A DNA stretch of 64,000 nt from the NCBI GenBank assembly GCA_017626305.1, contig JAGAIW010000171.1, forward strand, positions 62,001 to 126,000, given 5' to 3'. The position numbers and the translations under genes were made by a program. The notes beneath the pieces were generated by a model. It was not told the DNA's origin, did no database searches, and worked only from the letters and a program-made list of their open reading frames with translations. Numbering within the stretch: position 1 is the stretch's first letter; every line of letters starts with the position of its first letter. Positions 52,136-59,821 of the stretch are shown here, one piece after another. The DNA comes from Clostridia bacterium. GTDB lineage: Bacteria; Bacillota; Clostridia; Christensenellales; Borkfalkiaceae.

Positions 52136-52756
52136 ATGGCAGAACAAAAACGCAATTACGACAAAATGATGACAGAGCAAATGCGACGGGTGGAAAAGGG
52201 TACGAAACTACTTCTCCACAGCTGTTGCGCGCCGTGCAGTTCGGCTTGCTTAGAGCGTTTAAAAGATACGTTTGATATCACTATTTTGTATTATAATCCG
52301 AATATCGACGAAAGGGAAGAATACGAAAAACGCAAAGCCGAGCAAATCCGCTTTTTACAGGAAACGGGCTGGGCAAAAATTCTCGATTGCGAGCACGATA
52401 AACAAGCTTTTGAGCACTTGGCAAAAGGCTTGGAAAACGAACCCGAACGGGGAAAACGTTGTTATCTTTGCTATAAGCTCCGCTTGGATAAGACGGCGCA
52501 AACGGCGAAAGAGCAGGGCTTTGCGCTGTTTGCTACGACGCTGACGTTAAGTCCGCACAAAAACGCCGAATGGCTGAACGAGCTGGGTGCGCTTGCGGCG
52601 GAACGCTACGGGGTGGAGTATTTGTATTCCGACTTTAAAAAGCAGGGTGGATACTACCGCTCGATTGCGCTATCCCAAACGCATAATTTATATCGACAGG
52701 ATTTTTGTGGTTGTCGATATTCCAAAAAGCGAACAAACGAAAAAACCGAACCCTAA
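52136..52756 (+). CDS. queH: Epoxyqueuosine reductase QueH
   Basis: A 206-residue enzyme for the last step of queuosine synthesis in tRNA, reducing epoxyqueuosine. The family Cys pattern is complete: LLLHSCCAPCSSACLERL near residue 26, RCYLCYKLRLD near 105, and FCGCRYSK near 190, which hold the Fe-S and Fe sites. ATG 52136 has no ribosome site and coincides with the predicted transcript start. The N-terminal residues RNYDKMMTEQMRRVEKGTKL agree with homologues that begin in the same way, so the start is credible. queA, an earlier enzyme of the pathway, is at 45813. Confidence 0.92.
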   Translation: MAEQKRNYDKMMTEQMRRVEKGTKLLLHSCCAPCSSACLERLKDTFDITILYYNPNIDEREEYEKRKAEQIRFLQETGWAKILDCEHDKQAFEHLAKGLENEPERGKRCYLCYKLRLDKTAQTAKEQGFALFATTLTLSPHKNAEWLNELGALAAERYGVEYLYSDFKKQGGYYRSIALSQTHNLYRQDFCGCRYSKKRTNEKTEP

Positions 52757-52770
52757 CGGTTCGGTTTTTT
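52744..52770. terminator. Bidirectional terminator, queH and YerC-like gene
   Basis: AACCGAACC (52744-52752) and GGTTCGGTT (52758-52766), loop CTAAC, then TTTT. The queH stop codon lies in the hairpin. Confidence 0.88.
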
Positions 52771-52783
52771 GTTATACGTAAGT

Positions 52784-53068
52784 TTATTTTTTAGGTTTAT
52801 TCAATATGCTGATATAGCCGCCGTTGCCGTAACGCAGGCATTTGGAAACGCGCGCAAGAGTGGCGGAAGAGATATCCGTTTCTTCGACGATTTCATTGTA
52901 CGTTTTGCCGGCAAGTAGCATTTTTGCCGCTTTGATGCGTTGGCTCATGGACTGCAATTCCTTGATGGTGCAAAGGTCGTCCAAGAAAAGTTCCGCTTCC
53001 TGCTGTGTTTCGAGCTTTAAAAGTTCTTCGTAGAGTTCTTTGAGCATGGGTTTGTAGTTTGCCGTCAT
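52784..53068 (-). CDS. YerC/YecD-type TrpR-like DNA-binding protein
   Basis: A 94-residue helical protein: FLDDLCTIKELQSMSQRIKA near residue 28 and the helix-turn-helix KTYNEIVEETDISSATLARV near 55, then KCLRYGNGGY. It matches the YerC/YecD family, structurally related to the Trp repressor. Known members have no firmly set target. It follows the amino-acid ABC ATPase by 3 nt and is probably the last gene of that operon, so it might regulate it. Confidence 0.88.
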   Translation of the reverse strand: MTANYKPMLKELYEELLKLETQQEAELFLDDLCTIKELQSMSQRIKAAKMLLAGKTYNEIVEETDISSATLARVSKCLRYGNGGYISILNKPKK

Positions 53069-53071
53069 GAT

Positions 53072-53854
53072 TTATTCTTCCTTATTATCTGATTTATTTA
53101 AAAAAGTTTTTGTTTTTTCGTTTTGGGGATTGTCGAAAACGTCGGTGGGCGTACCCATTTCTTCAATAACGCCGTCCGCCATAAAAATAACCTTATCGGA
53201 TACGTTTTTGGCAAACTCCATTTCATGCGTAACGATAATCATGGTTCTGCCGTCCTCGCGCAGCTGTTTGATAACTTTGAGCACTTCTCCCGTCAGCTCG
53301 GGGTCGAGCGCGGAAGTGGGCTCGTCAAAGCAAAGGATATCAGGAGAAAGTGCCAAAGCGCGCGCAATAGCAACCCGTTGTTGCTGACCACCCGACAGCT
53401 CGCAAGGGTAGTTATCCATTTTATTTTCCAAGCCCACTTGCGTAAGCAAAAGACGGGCTTGTTTTTCGTTTTCCAAATACGCCGCTTTGCGCATTTGTTT
53501 GTTTTTCTTGTATACGTTGTCTGATTTTACGTCCATGGCAAGCGTTACGTTTTTCAGCGCGGTATATTGCGGAAACAGGTTAAAGTTTTGAAACACCAGC
53601 CCAAAGGTCAACCGTTCTTCGGTGGCGGTTTTGCCGTTTTTGGGCAGGGGAAAAACCGTTTGCCCGTCGACGACGATACTGCCTTCGTCCGCTTCTTCCA
53701 AAAAATTTAAACAACGCAAAAGCGTGGTTTTTCCGTTTCCCGAAGAACCGATAATCGACACCACTTCTCCCCGTTCCATGGTAAACGAAACGCCCTTCAA
53801 AACAGCCGTTTCGTTAAAGCTTTTGTATATATTGTTTACTTCTAAAAACGCCAT
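53072..53854 (-). CDS. Amino acid ABC transporter ATP-binding protein
   Basis: A 260-residue ATPase of the polar amino acid class. Walker A is [20 protein letters not shown] near residue 36, the signature [17 protein letters not shown] near 154, Walker [14 protein letters not shown] near 173, and the switch His in [15 protein letters not shown] near 210. It powers uptake with the permease at 53858 and binding protein at 54560. A short insertion near 100-118 ([20 protein letters not shown]) is longer than in GlnQ. Confidence 0.95.
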   Translation of the reverse strand: MAFLEVNNIYKSFNETAVLKGVSFTMERGEVVSIIGSSGNGKTTLLRCLNFLEEADEGSIVVDGQTVFPLPKNGKTATEERLTFGLVFQNFNLFPQYTALKNVTLAMDVKSDNVYKKNKQMRKAAYLENEKQARLLLTQVGLENKMDNYPCELSGGQQQRVAIARALALSPDILCFDEPTSALDPELTGEVLKVIKQLREDGRTMIIVTHEMEFAKNVSDKVIFMADGVIEEMGTPTDVFDNPQNEKTKTFLNKSDNKEE

Positions 53855-53857
53855 AAT

Positions 53858-54544
53858 TTACACCTTATAATAGGATAATTTCTTTTCCGTCCAACCAAGC
53901 AGCAAGGTTAAAATCCCGTTGAATATGAGATAAAAAACGGTTGCGTAAATAAAGGGGGTGAGCACGACGTAGTAATTGACGGCGTGCTTAGCGGCGTTGA
54001 GTAAATCGATTACGCCCAAAACCTGCGCCAAGGACGTGTCTTTAACCAGCGTGATAATCTCGTTGCTCATAGGCGGCAAGATGCGTCGTACCACCTGCAT
54101 GAGTACGACGCGCGTGAAGATTTGGTTTTTCGTCAAGCCGAGCACCTTACCCGCTTCGTATTGACCGACGGGGATAGCTTGTATCCCCGCGCGGTAAATT
54201 TCCGAAAAGTAACAGGCGTAATTGATGACGAACGCCAACGCAACGAATAAAAACATTGTCGCGTTAATGGTGATATGCAAAGCCGCAGCCAGCTGTTTGG
54301 TGGGGACGTGGAACACGTACTGCGGGATAAAGCTTACCAGCAGGATTTGCAACATCAAAGGCGTGCCGCGAATTACCCAAATCACCGTTTTCATCAGCCA
54401 TTGTAAGGGTTTGAATTTGGACATTGACCCAAACGCGAACAGCAATCCCAACGGGAGTGCGAGCGCAAGGGTAATGATAAAGAGCAACAGCGTGTTGCCA
54501 AACCCTTCCAAAAGCTCAAACATGATTGTAATAAATTGTTCCAT
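53858..54544 (-). CDS. Amino acid ABC transporter permease
   Basis: A 228-residue HisM/GlnP-type permease with about five membrane helices. The start LEGFGNTLLLFIITLALALP and the coupling loop EAGKVLGLTKNQIFTRVVLM near residue 142 are standard. It sits between the ATPase and the binding protein genes with 3- and 15-nt gaps. Confidence 0.94.
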   Translation of the reverse strand: MEQFITIMFELLEGFGNTLLLFIITLALALPLGLLFAFGSMSKFKPLQWLMKTVIWVIRGTPLMLQILLVSFIPQYVFHVPTKQLAAALHITINATMFLFVALAFVINYACYFSEIYRAGIQAIPVGQYEAGKVLGLTKNQIFTRVVLMQVVRRILPPMSNEIITLVKDTSLAQVLGVIDLLNAAKHAVNYYVVLTPFIYATVFYLIFNGILTLLLGWTEKKLSYYKV

Positions 54545-54559
54545 GTAACTTCCTAACGA

Positions 54560-55411
54560 TTATTTTTTATTGATGACCGATTCGCCGGCAGAACCCTTTT
54601 CCGCCGTCATGATTGCGTCTTTCATGCTGTCTTTGCTGGTGAATTTCGCCGCGTCCGATTTGAGAATAACGGCTACTTGCTTGTTGTAAAGATAGGGTAC
54701 GGAAACGCACATTTGCGCCGAACGCTCGGGAGTAATCGTCATACCGTTCCAAACCAAGTCGATCGTGCCGTCTTCCAGTTTCGCTTCCTTGGTATTCCAG
54801 TCAATCAGCAAAAATTCCACGTCAATATCTACGCTGTATTTCGTGTTGAGATAATTAACCGTATCCTTTGCAAGCTCGATATCAAAGCCCGTCCAATTAT
54901 CGCCGTCCTTATACGCGATAGGGGCAAATTCCGTGTAGCCGATAACCAGCGTTCCCGAATTGACCAGCTCCGTCCAGCTTGCGTCCGTTGCGCCTGCGTA
55001 CGTATCTACCGTTTCCGCGGTGAGTGCGGCGGACGCCTTTAAGTTATATTCCACCAACAAGTCTTCGTATTCGGTGGTACGCAAAGCAATCAACGCTTCG
55101 TTGATTTTGGACATCAAAGCTTTATTTTCCTTCTTAGCCGCGATACCGTAGCTTTCTTCTGCTAATACCAAATTGTCTACGATTTGCATTTTCGTCGCAT
55201 AGTCGCCCGTGGACGTGTAATAACCTGCCATAACCGAGTCGATAACCGCAACGTCCGCTTCGCCTTTATCCAGTTTCATAAGCGCGCCCAGCTGATCGGT
55301 TGCCGCTACGTATTCTTTGCCGATATTCAACGTTTCGCCGCAAGCCGCTAAGCTGCAAACGCCCGCCAACGCTAATGCACATACTGCTGTTTTTGCCATA
55401 GATTTTTTCAT
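54560..55411 (-). CDS. Amino acid ABC transporter binding lipoprotein, circularly permuted
   Basis: A 283-residue lipoprotein (LAAC lipobox, Cys-24), start at 55411 after AAGGAG. The order of its parts is unusual. Residues 31-130 (EYVAATDQLGALMKLDKGEA, VIDSVMAGYY, then SYGIAAKKENKALMSKINEA) correspond to what is normally the second half of family-3 binding proteins, including the usual C-terminal end. Residues 148-283 (LVNSGTLVIGYTEFAPIAYK, FDIELAKD, WNGMTITPERSAQM, then AEKGSAGESVI) correspond to the normal N-terminal half, and the protein stops at the point where the first segment would continue. Both halves are complete, so the fold should close with new ends in lobe II. It binds a polar amino acid for the permease and ATPase downstream. 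Confidence 0.85.
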   Translation of the reverse strand: MKKSMAKTAVCALALAGVCSLAACGETLNIGKEYVAATDQLGALMKLDKGEADVAVIDSVMAGYYTSTGDYATKMQIVDNLVLAEESYGIAAKKENKALMSKINEALIALRTTEYEDLLVEYNLKASAALTAETVDTYAGATDASWTELVNSGTLVIGYTEFAPIAYKDGDNWTGFDIELAKDTVNYLNTKYSVDIDVEFLLIDWNTKEAKLEDGTIDLVWNGMTITPERSAQMCVSVPYLYNKQVAVILKSDAAKFTSKDSMKDAIMTAEKGSAGESVINKK

Positions 55412-55465
55412 AATTCTTTCTCCTTTTTGCTTTAACACTTTATCCAAGTGAAGTTTTATGTGCCT

Positions 55466-55494
55466 ATTATACTTCATCACACTAAATTTGTAAA
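55466..55494 (-). promoter_or_regulatory. Promoter of the amino acid ABC operon
   Basis: Minus strand: TTTACA (55494-55489), 17-nt spacer, TATAAT (55471-55466). The operon runs binding protein, permease, ATPase, YerC-like. Confidence 0.8.
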
Positions 55495-55718
55495 GCGTTT
55501 TTAGGGGGTTTTTGAAAAAAAATTAAAAAATTTTTAAAAAAGTTTTTTTGGGGTAAAAAATGCGAGAATTTTCGGCTAAATAGCAATGCGGTGAAAAAAA
55601 GGAACACCAAAAAGGGTCGGGCGTGTTAAATATATAATATAGGAAAGGAAATTTTTGCGTAAATTTACATTTTTCCTGAAAAAAATGAACGATTTTAAAA
55701 AAATTTTTTATAAAAATA
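55495..55718. other. AT-rich spacer between divergent operons, no gene
   Basis: About 220 nt with many A and T tracts (AAAAAAAATTAAAAAATTTTT, AAAAAAATTTTTTATAAAAATATT) and G runs. It holds no supported coding frame. The tracts may bend DNA or act as an upstream element for the promoter at 55719. Confidence 0.5.
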
Positions 55719-55748
55719 TTGACAAAACCTATTCTTTTATATTATAAT
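55719..55748 (+). promoter_or_regulatory. Promoter of the tandem lipoprotein array
   Basis: TTGACA (55719-55724), 18-nt spacer, TATAAT (55743-55748), an A/T-rich region upstream. The leader before the first gene is about 185 nt. Confidence 0.8.
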
Positions 55749-55826
55749 AATTTTGTGATAGTATTCGGGGGTGGGGGCGTATTTTACCCAAACAGCGAAA
55801 ATTTCCCCTGATTTTACGAAAAAAAA

Positions 55827-55864
55827 GAATAGCCCGCGGGCTATTCGTCGCTAAACGCGACGAA
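55827..55864 (+). promoter_or_regulatory. Two overlapping stem-loops in the array leader
   Basis: GAATAGCCCGCGGGCTATTC (55827-55846) is a perfect 20-nt palindrome. TTCGTCGC (55844-55851) pairs with GCGACGAA (55857-55864). The two share TTC at 55844-55846, so they cannot both form fully. This could be a switch in the transcript or a protein-binding palindrome. No T-run is near, so it is not a plain terminator. The start codon of the first gene is 73 nt on. Confidence 0.55.
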
Positions 55865-55937
55865 TGTAAACACTTATCAAGGTAGAAACAGCGCAAGCTG
55901 TGGATATAAAAGGTAAAAAAAGGAAAAGGAGAACAAC

Positions 55938-57689
55938 ATGAAAAAGCGTAAACTCTTAGTCTTGTTTATGGCGGCGGCGTGTATGGTTATGCCGCTTAGC
56001 GCATGTAACGAAACGAACGAACAAGACGCAGCACTCAGCGCGCTGAAAGAAAACTTCGTGTGGACGGACGGATCGAAAACCTATACCAACGTGAAGCGTA
56101 TCGACGGCACGGTGGTAGACAGCGACGCAGAACACAATCTGCTTGCGGTAAGGACGGAATCAGCGAACTCCGTCTACTTCAAAGTTGTCGATTTAACGAC
56201 GGGGGAAAACGTAAGCGAAAGAAGTTTCTCGTATTCTTCTTCTACTTCGTCGTATACGTTCGACGTAGAAATTGAATATCCGCTGATTAAGTACGTACAG
56301 GAATTCGGCGGCGATTCGCAAACGCAGTACGAATACTATTTGGCGAAAAAAGTGGATAACGGTTATAACAACGGATCGGCGTTTACCAATTCGTATTCCC
56401 ACGAACAGGCAAGCGTAAGAGAGTTTGACGGCTTGTACGAGCTCAAATTAAAAGACGAAGTCGTTTGGGTGGACGAAGAATTGAACGTTCTCCGTAAGCT
56501 TAACACTCTCGTTACGGACGGCTACAATTTGAGCACGCAAACGTTTAAGGCGTCGTTTGGCGGATATATGTATACGTGGCGTTTCGGCGCGGAAGGCCGT
56601 ATGATTCAAGTATATAATACGGAAGGCGTTTGCTCTATGCAATACAACTTCCCCAGCGACGTAGTCGTCGTCGGTTCGTATGAAACCATGATGGGCGTTG
56701 CCGGTGGTGACCAGAACAATTTGCCTATGGAAGTACACGTACTCAACAACGGTAATCTTCTCGTACAGGAATGGGCAAACGTTACCGAAGGTACATATAA
56801 CTTCAAAAACACTCTTAGCGGTCAAAAGTTTAAAATTACCACTAAGATTATCGACCGTGAAACGGGCAAGGCGACGGTAGTGAAGAATTTCAACTACTTC
56901 GTGGACGAACTTGCACGCGCAAGCGCGGACGATCACGACTTCCCCTTCGACCTTGCAAAGGGCAAGCAAAACCAAGCGTACTTAACGCCGTTCAACGTTC
57001 TTGGCGTAGGTTCTACCACCAAATATGTCGTTATGGATAATAACGGTAAGGTTGGTTATACCTTCAAGAATACCAAGCTTGAACGCGCAGGCTACGGCGA
57101 AAATATCGAAATCCTTAGCGATAAATATTACATGATTAGTGTAAGCAGTGCGGAAGGCGAATACGAATACGACCATATCGTATACGACGTTAGCGGCAAG
57201 CAAGTATTGCAACTGCCTTTGAACGTTTTGAGCGGCACCGTGGCGATTACTTCCACGTTGTACGTAACGGAAGACGGTATTTATAATTATTCTAAGGAAT
57301 GTGTATACAGCTTTGCTACTAGCGAATTCAATTCCAGCAGATACGAATACGAAGTTGAAATTATGAGTGACGGCGTATATCTTTGGGTCACCGATTATGT
57401 AGAAGAAAAAGAATTCTGCTATCACTTCAACGAAGACACCAAGAAGATGGAAGTATTCATGACGAAAGGCGAAGAAGACTACGTTACGATCACGGATAAC
57501 TTCATGGTGCTTGAAGACGAACAAAACGGTACGTATACGCTGTATAACAACAAAGGTACGGCTCTGTTAAAAACGCAGGGCAATTCCGACGTACAACAAA
57601 GCGGTCAAATGAACGTCGTTGAACTCGACGGATATTTGTACGTACAGGCAGAGATTAACGGTAATCCCGTAATCTATCTGGTGGACTAA
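55938..57689 (+). CDS. Tandem-array lipoprotein 1 (unknown family)
   Basis: A 583-residue lipoprotein: AAAAGGAG before ATG, signal ending LSAC at residue 23. No known domain. The mature protein has many short beta-strand patterns with Lys/Asp turns (SVYFKVVDLTTGENV, YVVMDNNGKVGYTFKN, HIVYDVSGKQVLQLPLNVLS), suggestive of propeller-like blades. A segment shared with the next three genes begins at residue 268: LNNGNLLVQ, and about 30 residues later KIIDRETGKATVV. It heads an array of at least five lipoproteins, all + strand, with 12-19-nt gaps. Confidence 0.65.
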   Translation: MKKRKLLVLFMAAACMVMPLSACNETNEQDAALSALKENFVWTDGSKTYTNVKRIDGTVVDSDAEHNLLAVRTESANSVYFKVVDLTTGENVSERSFSYSSSTSSYTFDVEIEYPLIKYVQEFGGDSQTQYEYYLAKKVDNGYNNGSAFTNSYSHEQASVREFDGLYELKLKDEVVWVDEELNVLRKLNTLVTDGYNLSTQTFKASFGGYMYTWRFGAEGRMIQVYNTEGVCSMQYNFPSDVVVVGSYETMMGVAGGDQNNLPMEVHVLNNGNLLVQEWANVTEGTYNFKNTLSGQKFKITTKIIDRETGKATVVKNFNYFVDELARASADDHDFPFDLAKGKQNQAYLTPFNVLGVGSTTKYVVMDNNGKVGYTFKNTKLERAGYGENIEILSDKYYMISVSSAEGEYEYDHIVYDVSGKQVLQLPLNVLSGTVAITSTLYVTEDGIYNYSKECVYSFATSEFNSSRYEYEVEIMSDGVYLWVTDYVEEKEFCYHFNEDTKKMEVFMTKGEEDYVTITDNFMVLEDEQNGTYTLYNNKGTALLKTQGNSDVQQSGQMNVVELDGYLYVQAEINGNPVIYLVD

Positions 57690-57707
57690 GCAAAAGGAGA
57701 TAAGAAG

Positions 57708-59807
57708 ATGAAAAGAAATAAATTGTTTAGCCTTCTTTGCGTAGCGCTTGGCGCAACGACCCTGCTTGCAGGTTGTGGCGGTGAAGACTCCACGAAAACG
57801 GGGAATTTCACCGACGAAGATTTCTTAAAAGTGTCGCATAAGGTAGAAAGAACGTATTATTACGAGTACGGCGACACGCATACAAATCTCAATCTCAACA
57901 AGGAATACGGCGAATTCGTAGAAGAAAACTCGGGCGCGATTTTGTTCAGAAAGACGGATAAGGATTTCATGAACAACGTCGTGGATATCTATACATTATA
58001 TAATATATATAGTGGCAAGGTTGTTTGGACGCACGAAAGTAAGTACGAAGATATCGACGAGAACGCGACAGACAAATACGGTAACCCTAAATACCCCGAA
58101 ACGAAAGAAAAGGTATACGCAAACAATTTCGGCGTTACGGTGGCAACGACGACGTATACCCGTTTGGACGACGAAGTTATTGAAGAAAACGAGTTGGATT
58201 TCAGCTACACCGAAAAGAGCCATTACGCGTTCTACGACGTAAACGGTAAAAAGGTAGCCGAATCAGAGCTTAGTGACGACGTAGAAATTATCAGAGATAA
58301 ATACGGTATGTTTTACGACGGTTGTAAGGTGCTTTACGGCGGAACGACGGTCGGCGTATATGAACGCAGCGTTGAAGACCGTACCTACAAGCTTGTGAAG
58401 ACGTACAAAGCGTCCACCCAAGAAGCAACCATGCTGTACGATTATCAAACGAGCAAATACGGCTATATGCTGGAAGACGGCGTAGAAATCTACGACCGCG
58501 CTAGCGGCGCGCTCAAATACAGCTACTATTACGATAGCGGCGTAAACGATATGATGGGTACGGGCTCAATGGCAAACGTACTCAACAACGGTGACGTACT
58601 TGTGCAATACGTAGAAATGACGTCCGATAAAAACGCGGATATCTATATTGAGATGATGGGTATCGGTATGAATATGTATACCGAAATTATCTCCGTAGAA
58701 AACGGCGCGCGCAAGCAAATCGATTGCGAGTATATGTTTGAAATGGTAGAAACCAGATCGCTTTTGGAAAGCATGTTGAAGGCGGGTAACGTTCAAGAGA
58801 ATGTGCAAGTAGAACTCGGGGCGAGCCTTATCAACTGCGGTATGGGCGTTAAGCTTTCCGACGTTGCGGATATGATGATAAGCGGCGGCGATATGGAAGA
58901 GAATCTTTTGGCAGTATTCTTCGACAATAACGGTAAGGTACAGCACGTTATGGGCGCGGAAGCGTTTATGTTTAGCGACGAAGACGTACAGCCGCTTTCC
59001 GACGGTAGCTATCTTAAAGATATTGAAACGCCGCTCGTTAGCGCAAACGGCGCGCCTATCACGCAAGCCATTTACGCTGCGGACGGTACGCTGCGTAGCT
59101 ATTTGCCTGCAAACGCAGCAGTCGTAGACGATTTTGTGGTAATCGCGGGCGTAGGTATTTACGATTTTGATATGAAACAGCTTTGCAAATGGGATAACAT
59201 TTCGCAAATCTCAAGCTGGAAGAACTGGGAAATCGTTGGCGTAACGGGCGATAACGTCATGGTGAAAGGCTGGGACGACAACGGAACGACGGAATACCAT
59301 CTTGTCGGTAAATATACGGCAGCACGTTTTGGTGCGAAATATGTTTCGGGTGTTTCGGGCTCTGGCATGCAATTCTATTATGAATTCCACGATACGTACG
59401 TAAAAGAAATAAAGGAAAACACCAGCGGCGATATCAATCAGCCGAAGACTTGGGTGACGATTTATAATACGGAAATGGAAGCCTTGATTCACGGCCTGAG
59501 CGAATGGGCTCGCGTATACGAAACGAAGAACGCGTTGGTGATTATTGATGAAGGCGACGTATATCGTATCGAAGCGCAACAAAGCTATCCTACGAACTAT
59601 TTACCCGAGCTTTCCGATAAAGTCCACGACGAAGACGGCAACGGTATCCCCGACTGGCTTGATAACGAACTTCGCGACTGGAATGATAACGGTATCCCCG
59701 ATTGCTATGAAGGATACGGCGGCGAGGACAGCAACGGCGACGGTATTCCCGACGACTTTGATAAAAACGACAACGGCGTAGACGACCGTTTGGATGAATG
59801 GAAATAA
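57708..59807 (+). CDS. Tandem-array lipoprotein 2 with calcium-type tail
   Basis: A 699-residue lipoprotein (signal ending LAGC at residue 22), AAGGAG upstream, 18 nt after gene 1. The core carries Tyr/Asp/Lys-rich beta-strand repeats and the shared segment at about residue 291: LNNGDVLVQ, then EIISVENGARKQI. The last 60 residues hold Asp-rich loops: HDEDGNGIPDWLDN, DWNDNGIPDCYEG, DSNGDGIPDDFDKNDNGVDD. These look like thrombospondin type-3 or dockerin-like calcium loops, three or four copies, absent from the other array members. It may bind calcium or another cohesin-like partner. The function is unknown. Confidence 0.68.
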   Translation: MKRNKLFSLLCVALGATTLLAGCGGEDSTKTGNFTDEDFLKVSHKVERTYYYEYGDTHTNLNLNKEYGEFVEENSGAILFRKTDKDFMNNVVDIYTLYNIYSGKVVWTHESKYEDIDENATDKYGNPKYPETKEKVYANNFGVTVATTTYTRLDDEVIEENELDFSYTEKSHYAFYDVNGKKVAESELSDDVEIIRDKYGMFYDGCKVLYGGTTVGVYERSVEDRTYKLVKTYKASTQEATMLYDYQTSKYGYMLEDGVEIYDRASGALKYSYYYDSGVNDMMGTGSMANVLNNGDVLVQYVEMTSDKNADIYIEMMGIGMNMYTEIISVENGARKQIDCEYMFEMVETRSLLESMLKAGNVQENVQVELGASLINCGMGVKLSDVADMMISGGDMEENLLAVFFDNNGKVQHVMGAEAFMFSDEDVQPLSDGSYLKDIETPLVSANGAPITQAIYAADGTLRSYLPANAAVVDDFVVIAGVGIYDFDMKQLCKWDNISQISSWKNWEIVGVTGDNVMVKGWDDNGTTEYHLVGKYTAARFGAKYVSGVSGSGMQFYYEFHDTYVKEIKENTSGDINQPKTWVTIYNTEMEALIHGLSEWARVYETKNALVIIDEGDVYRIEAQQSYPTNYLPELSDKVHDEDGNGIPDWLDNELRDWNDNGIPDCYEGYGGEDSNGDGIPDDFDKNDNGVDDRLDEWK

Positions 59808-59821
59808 GGGGGTAAAAAGCA

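Noticed and set aside
55560..55640. A second promoter at TATAAT 55633-55638
   Set aside because: No -35-like hexamer lies at 16-19 nt upstream; the promoter at 55719 is far better.
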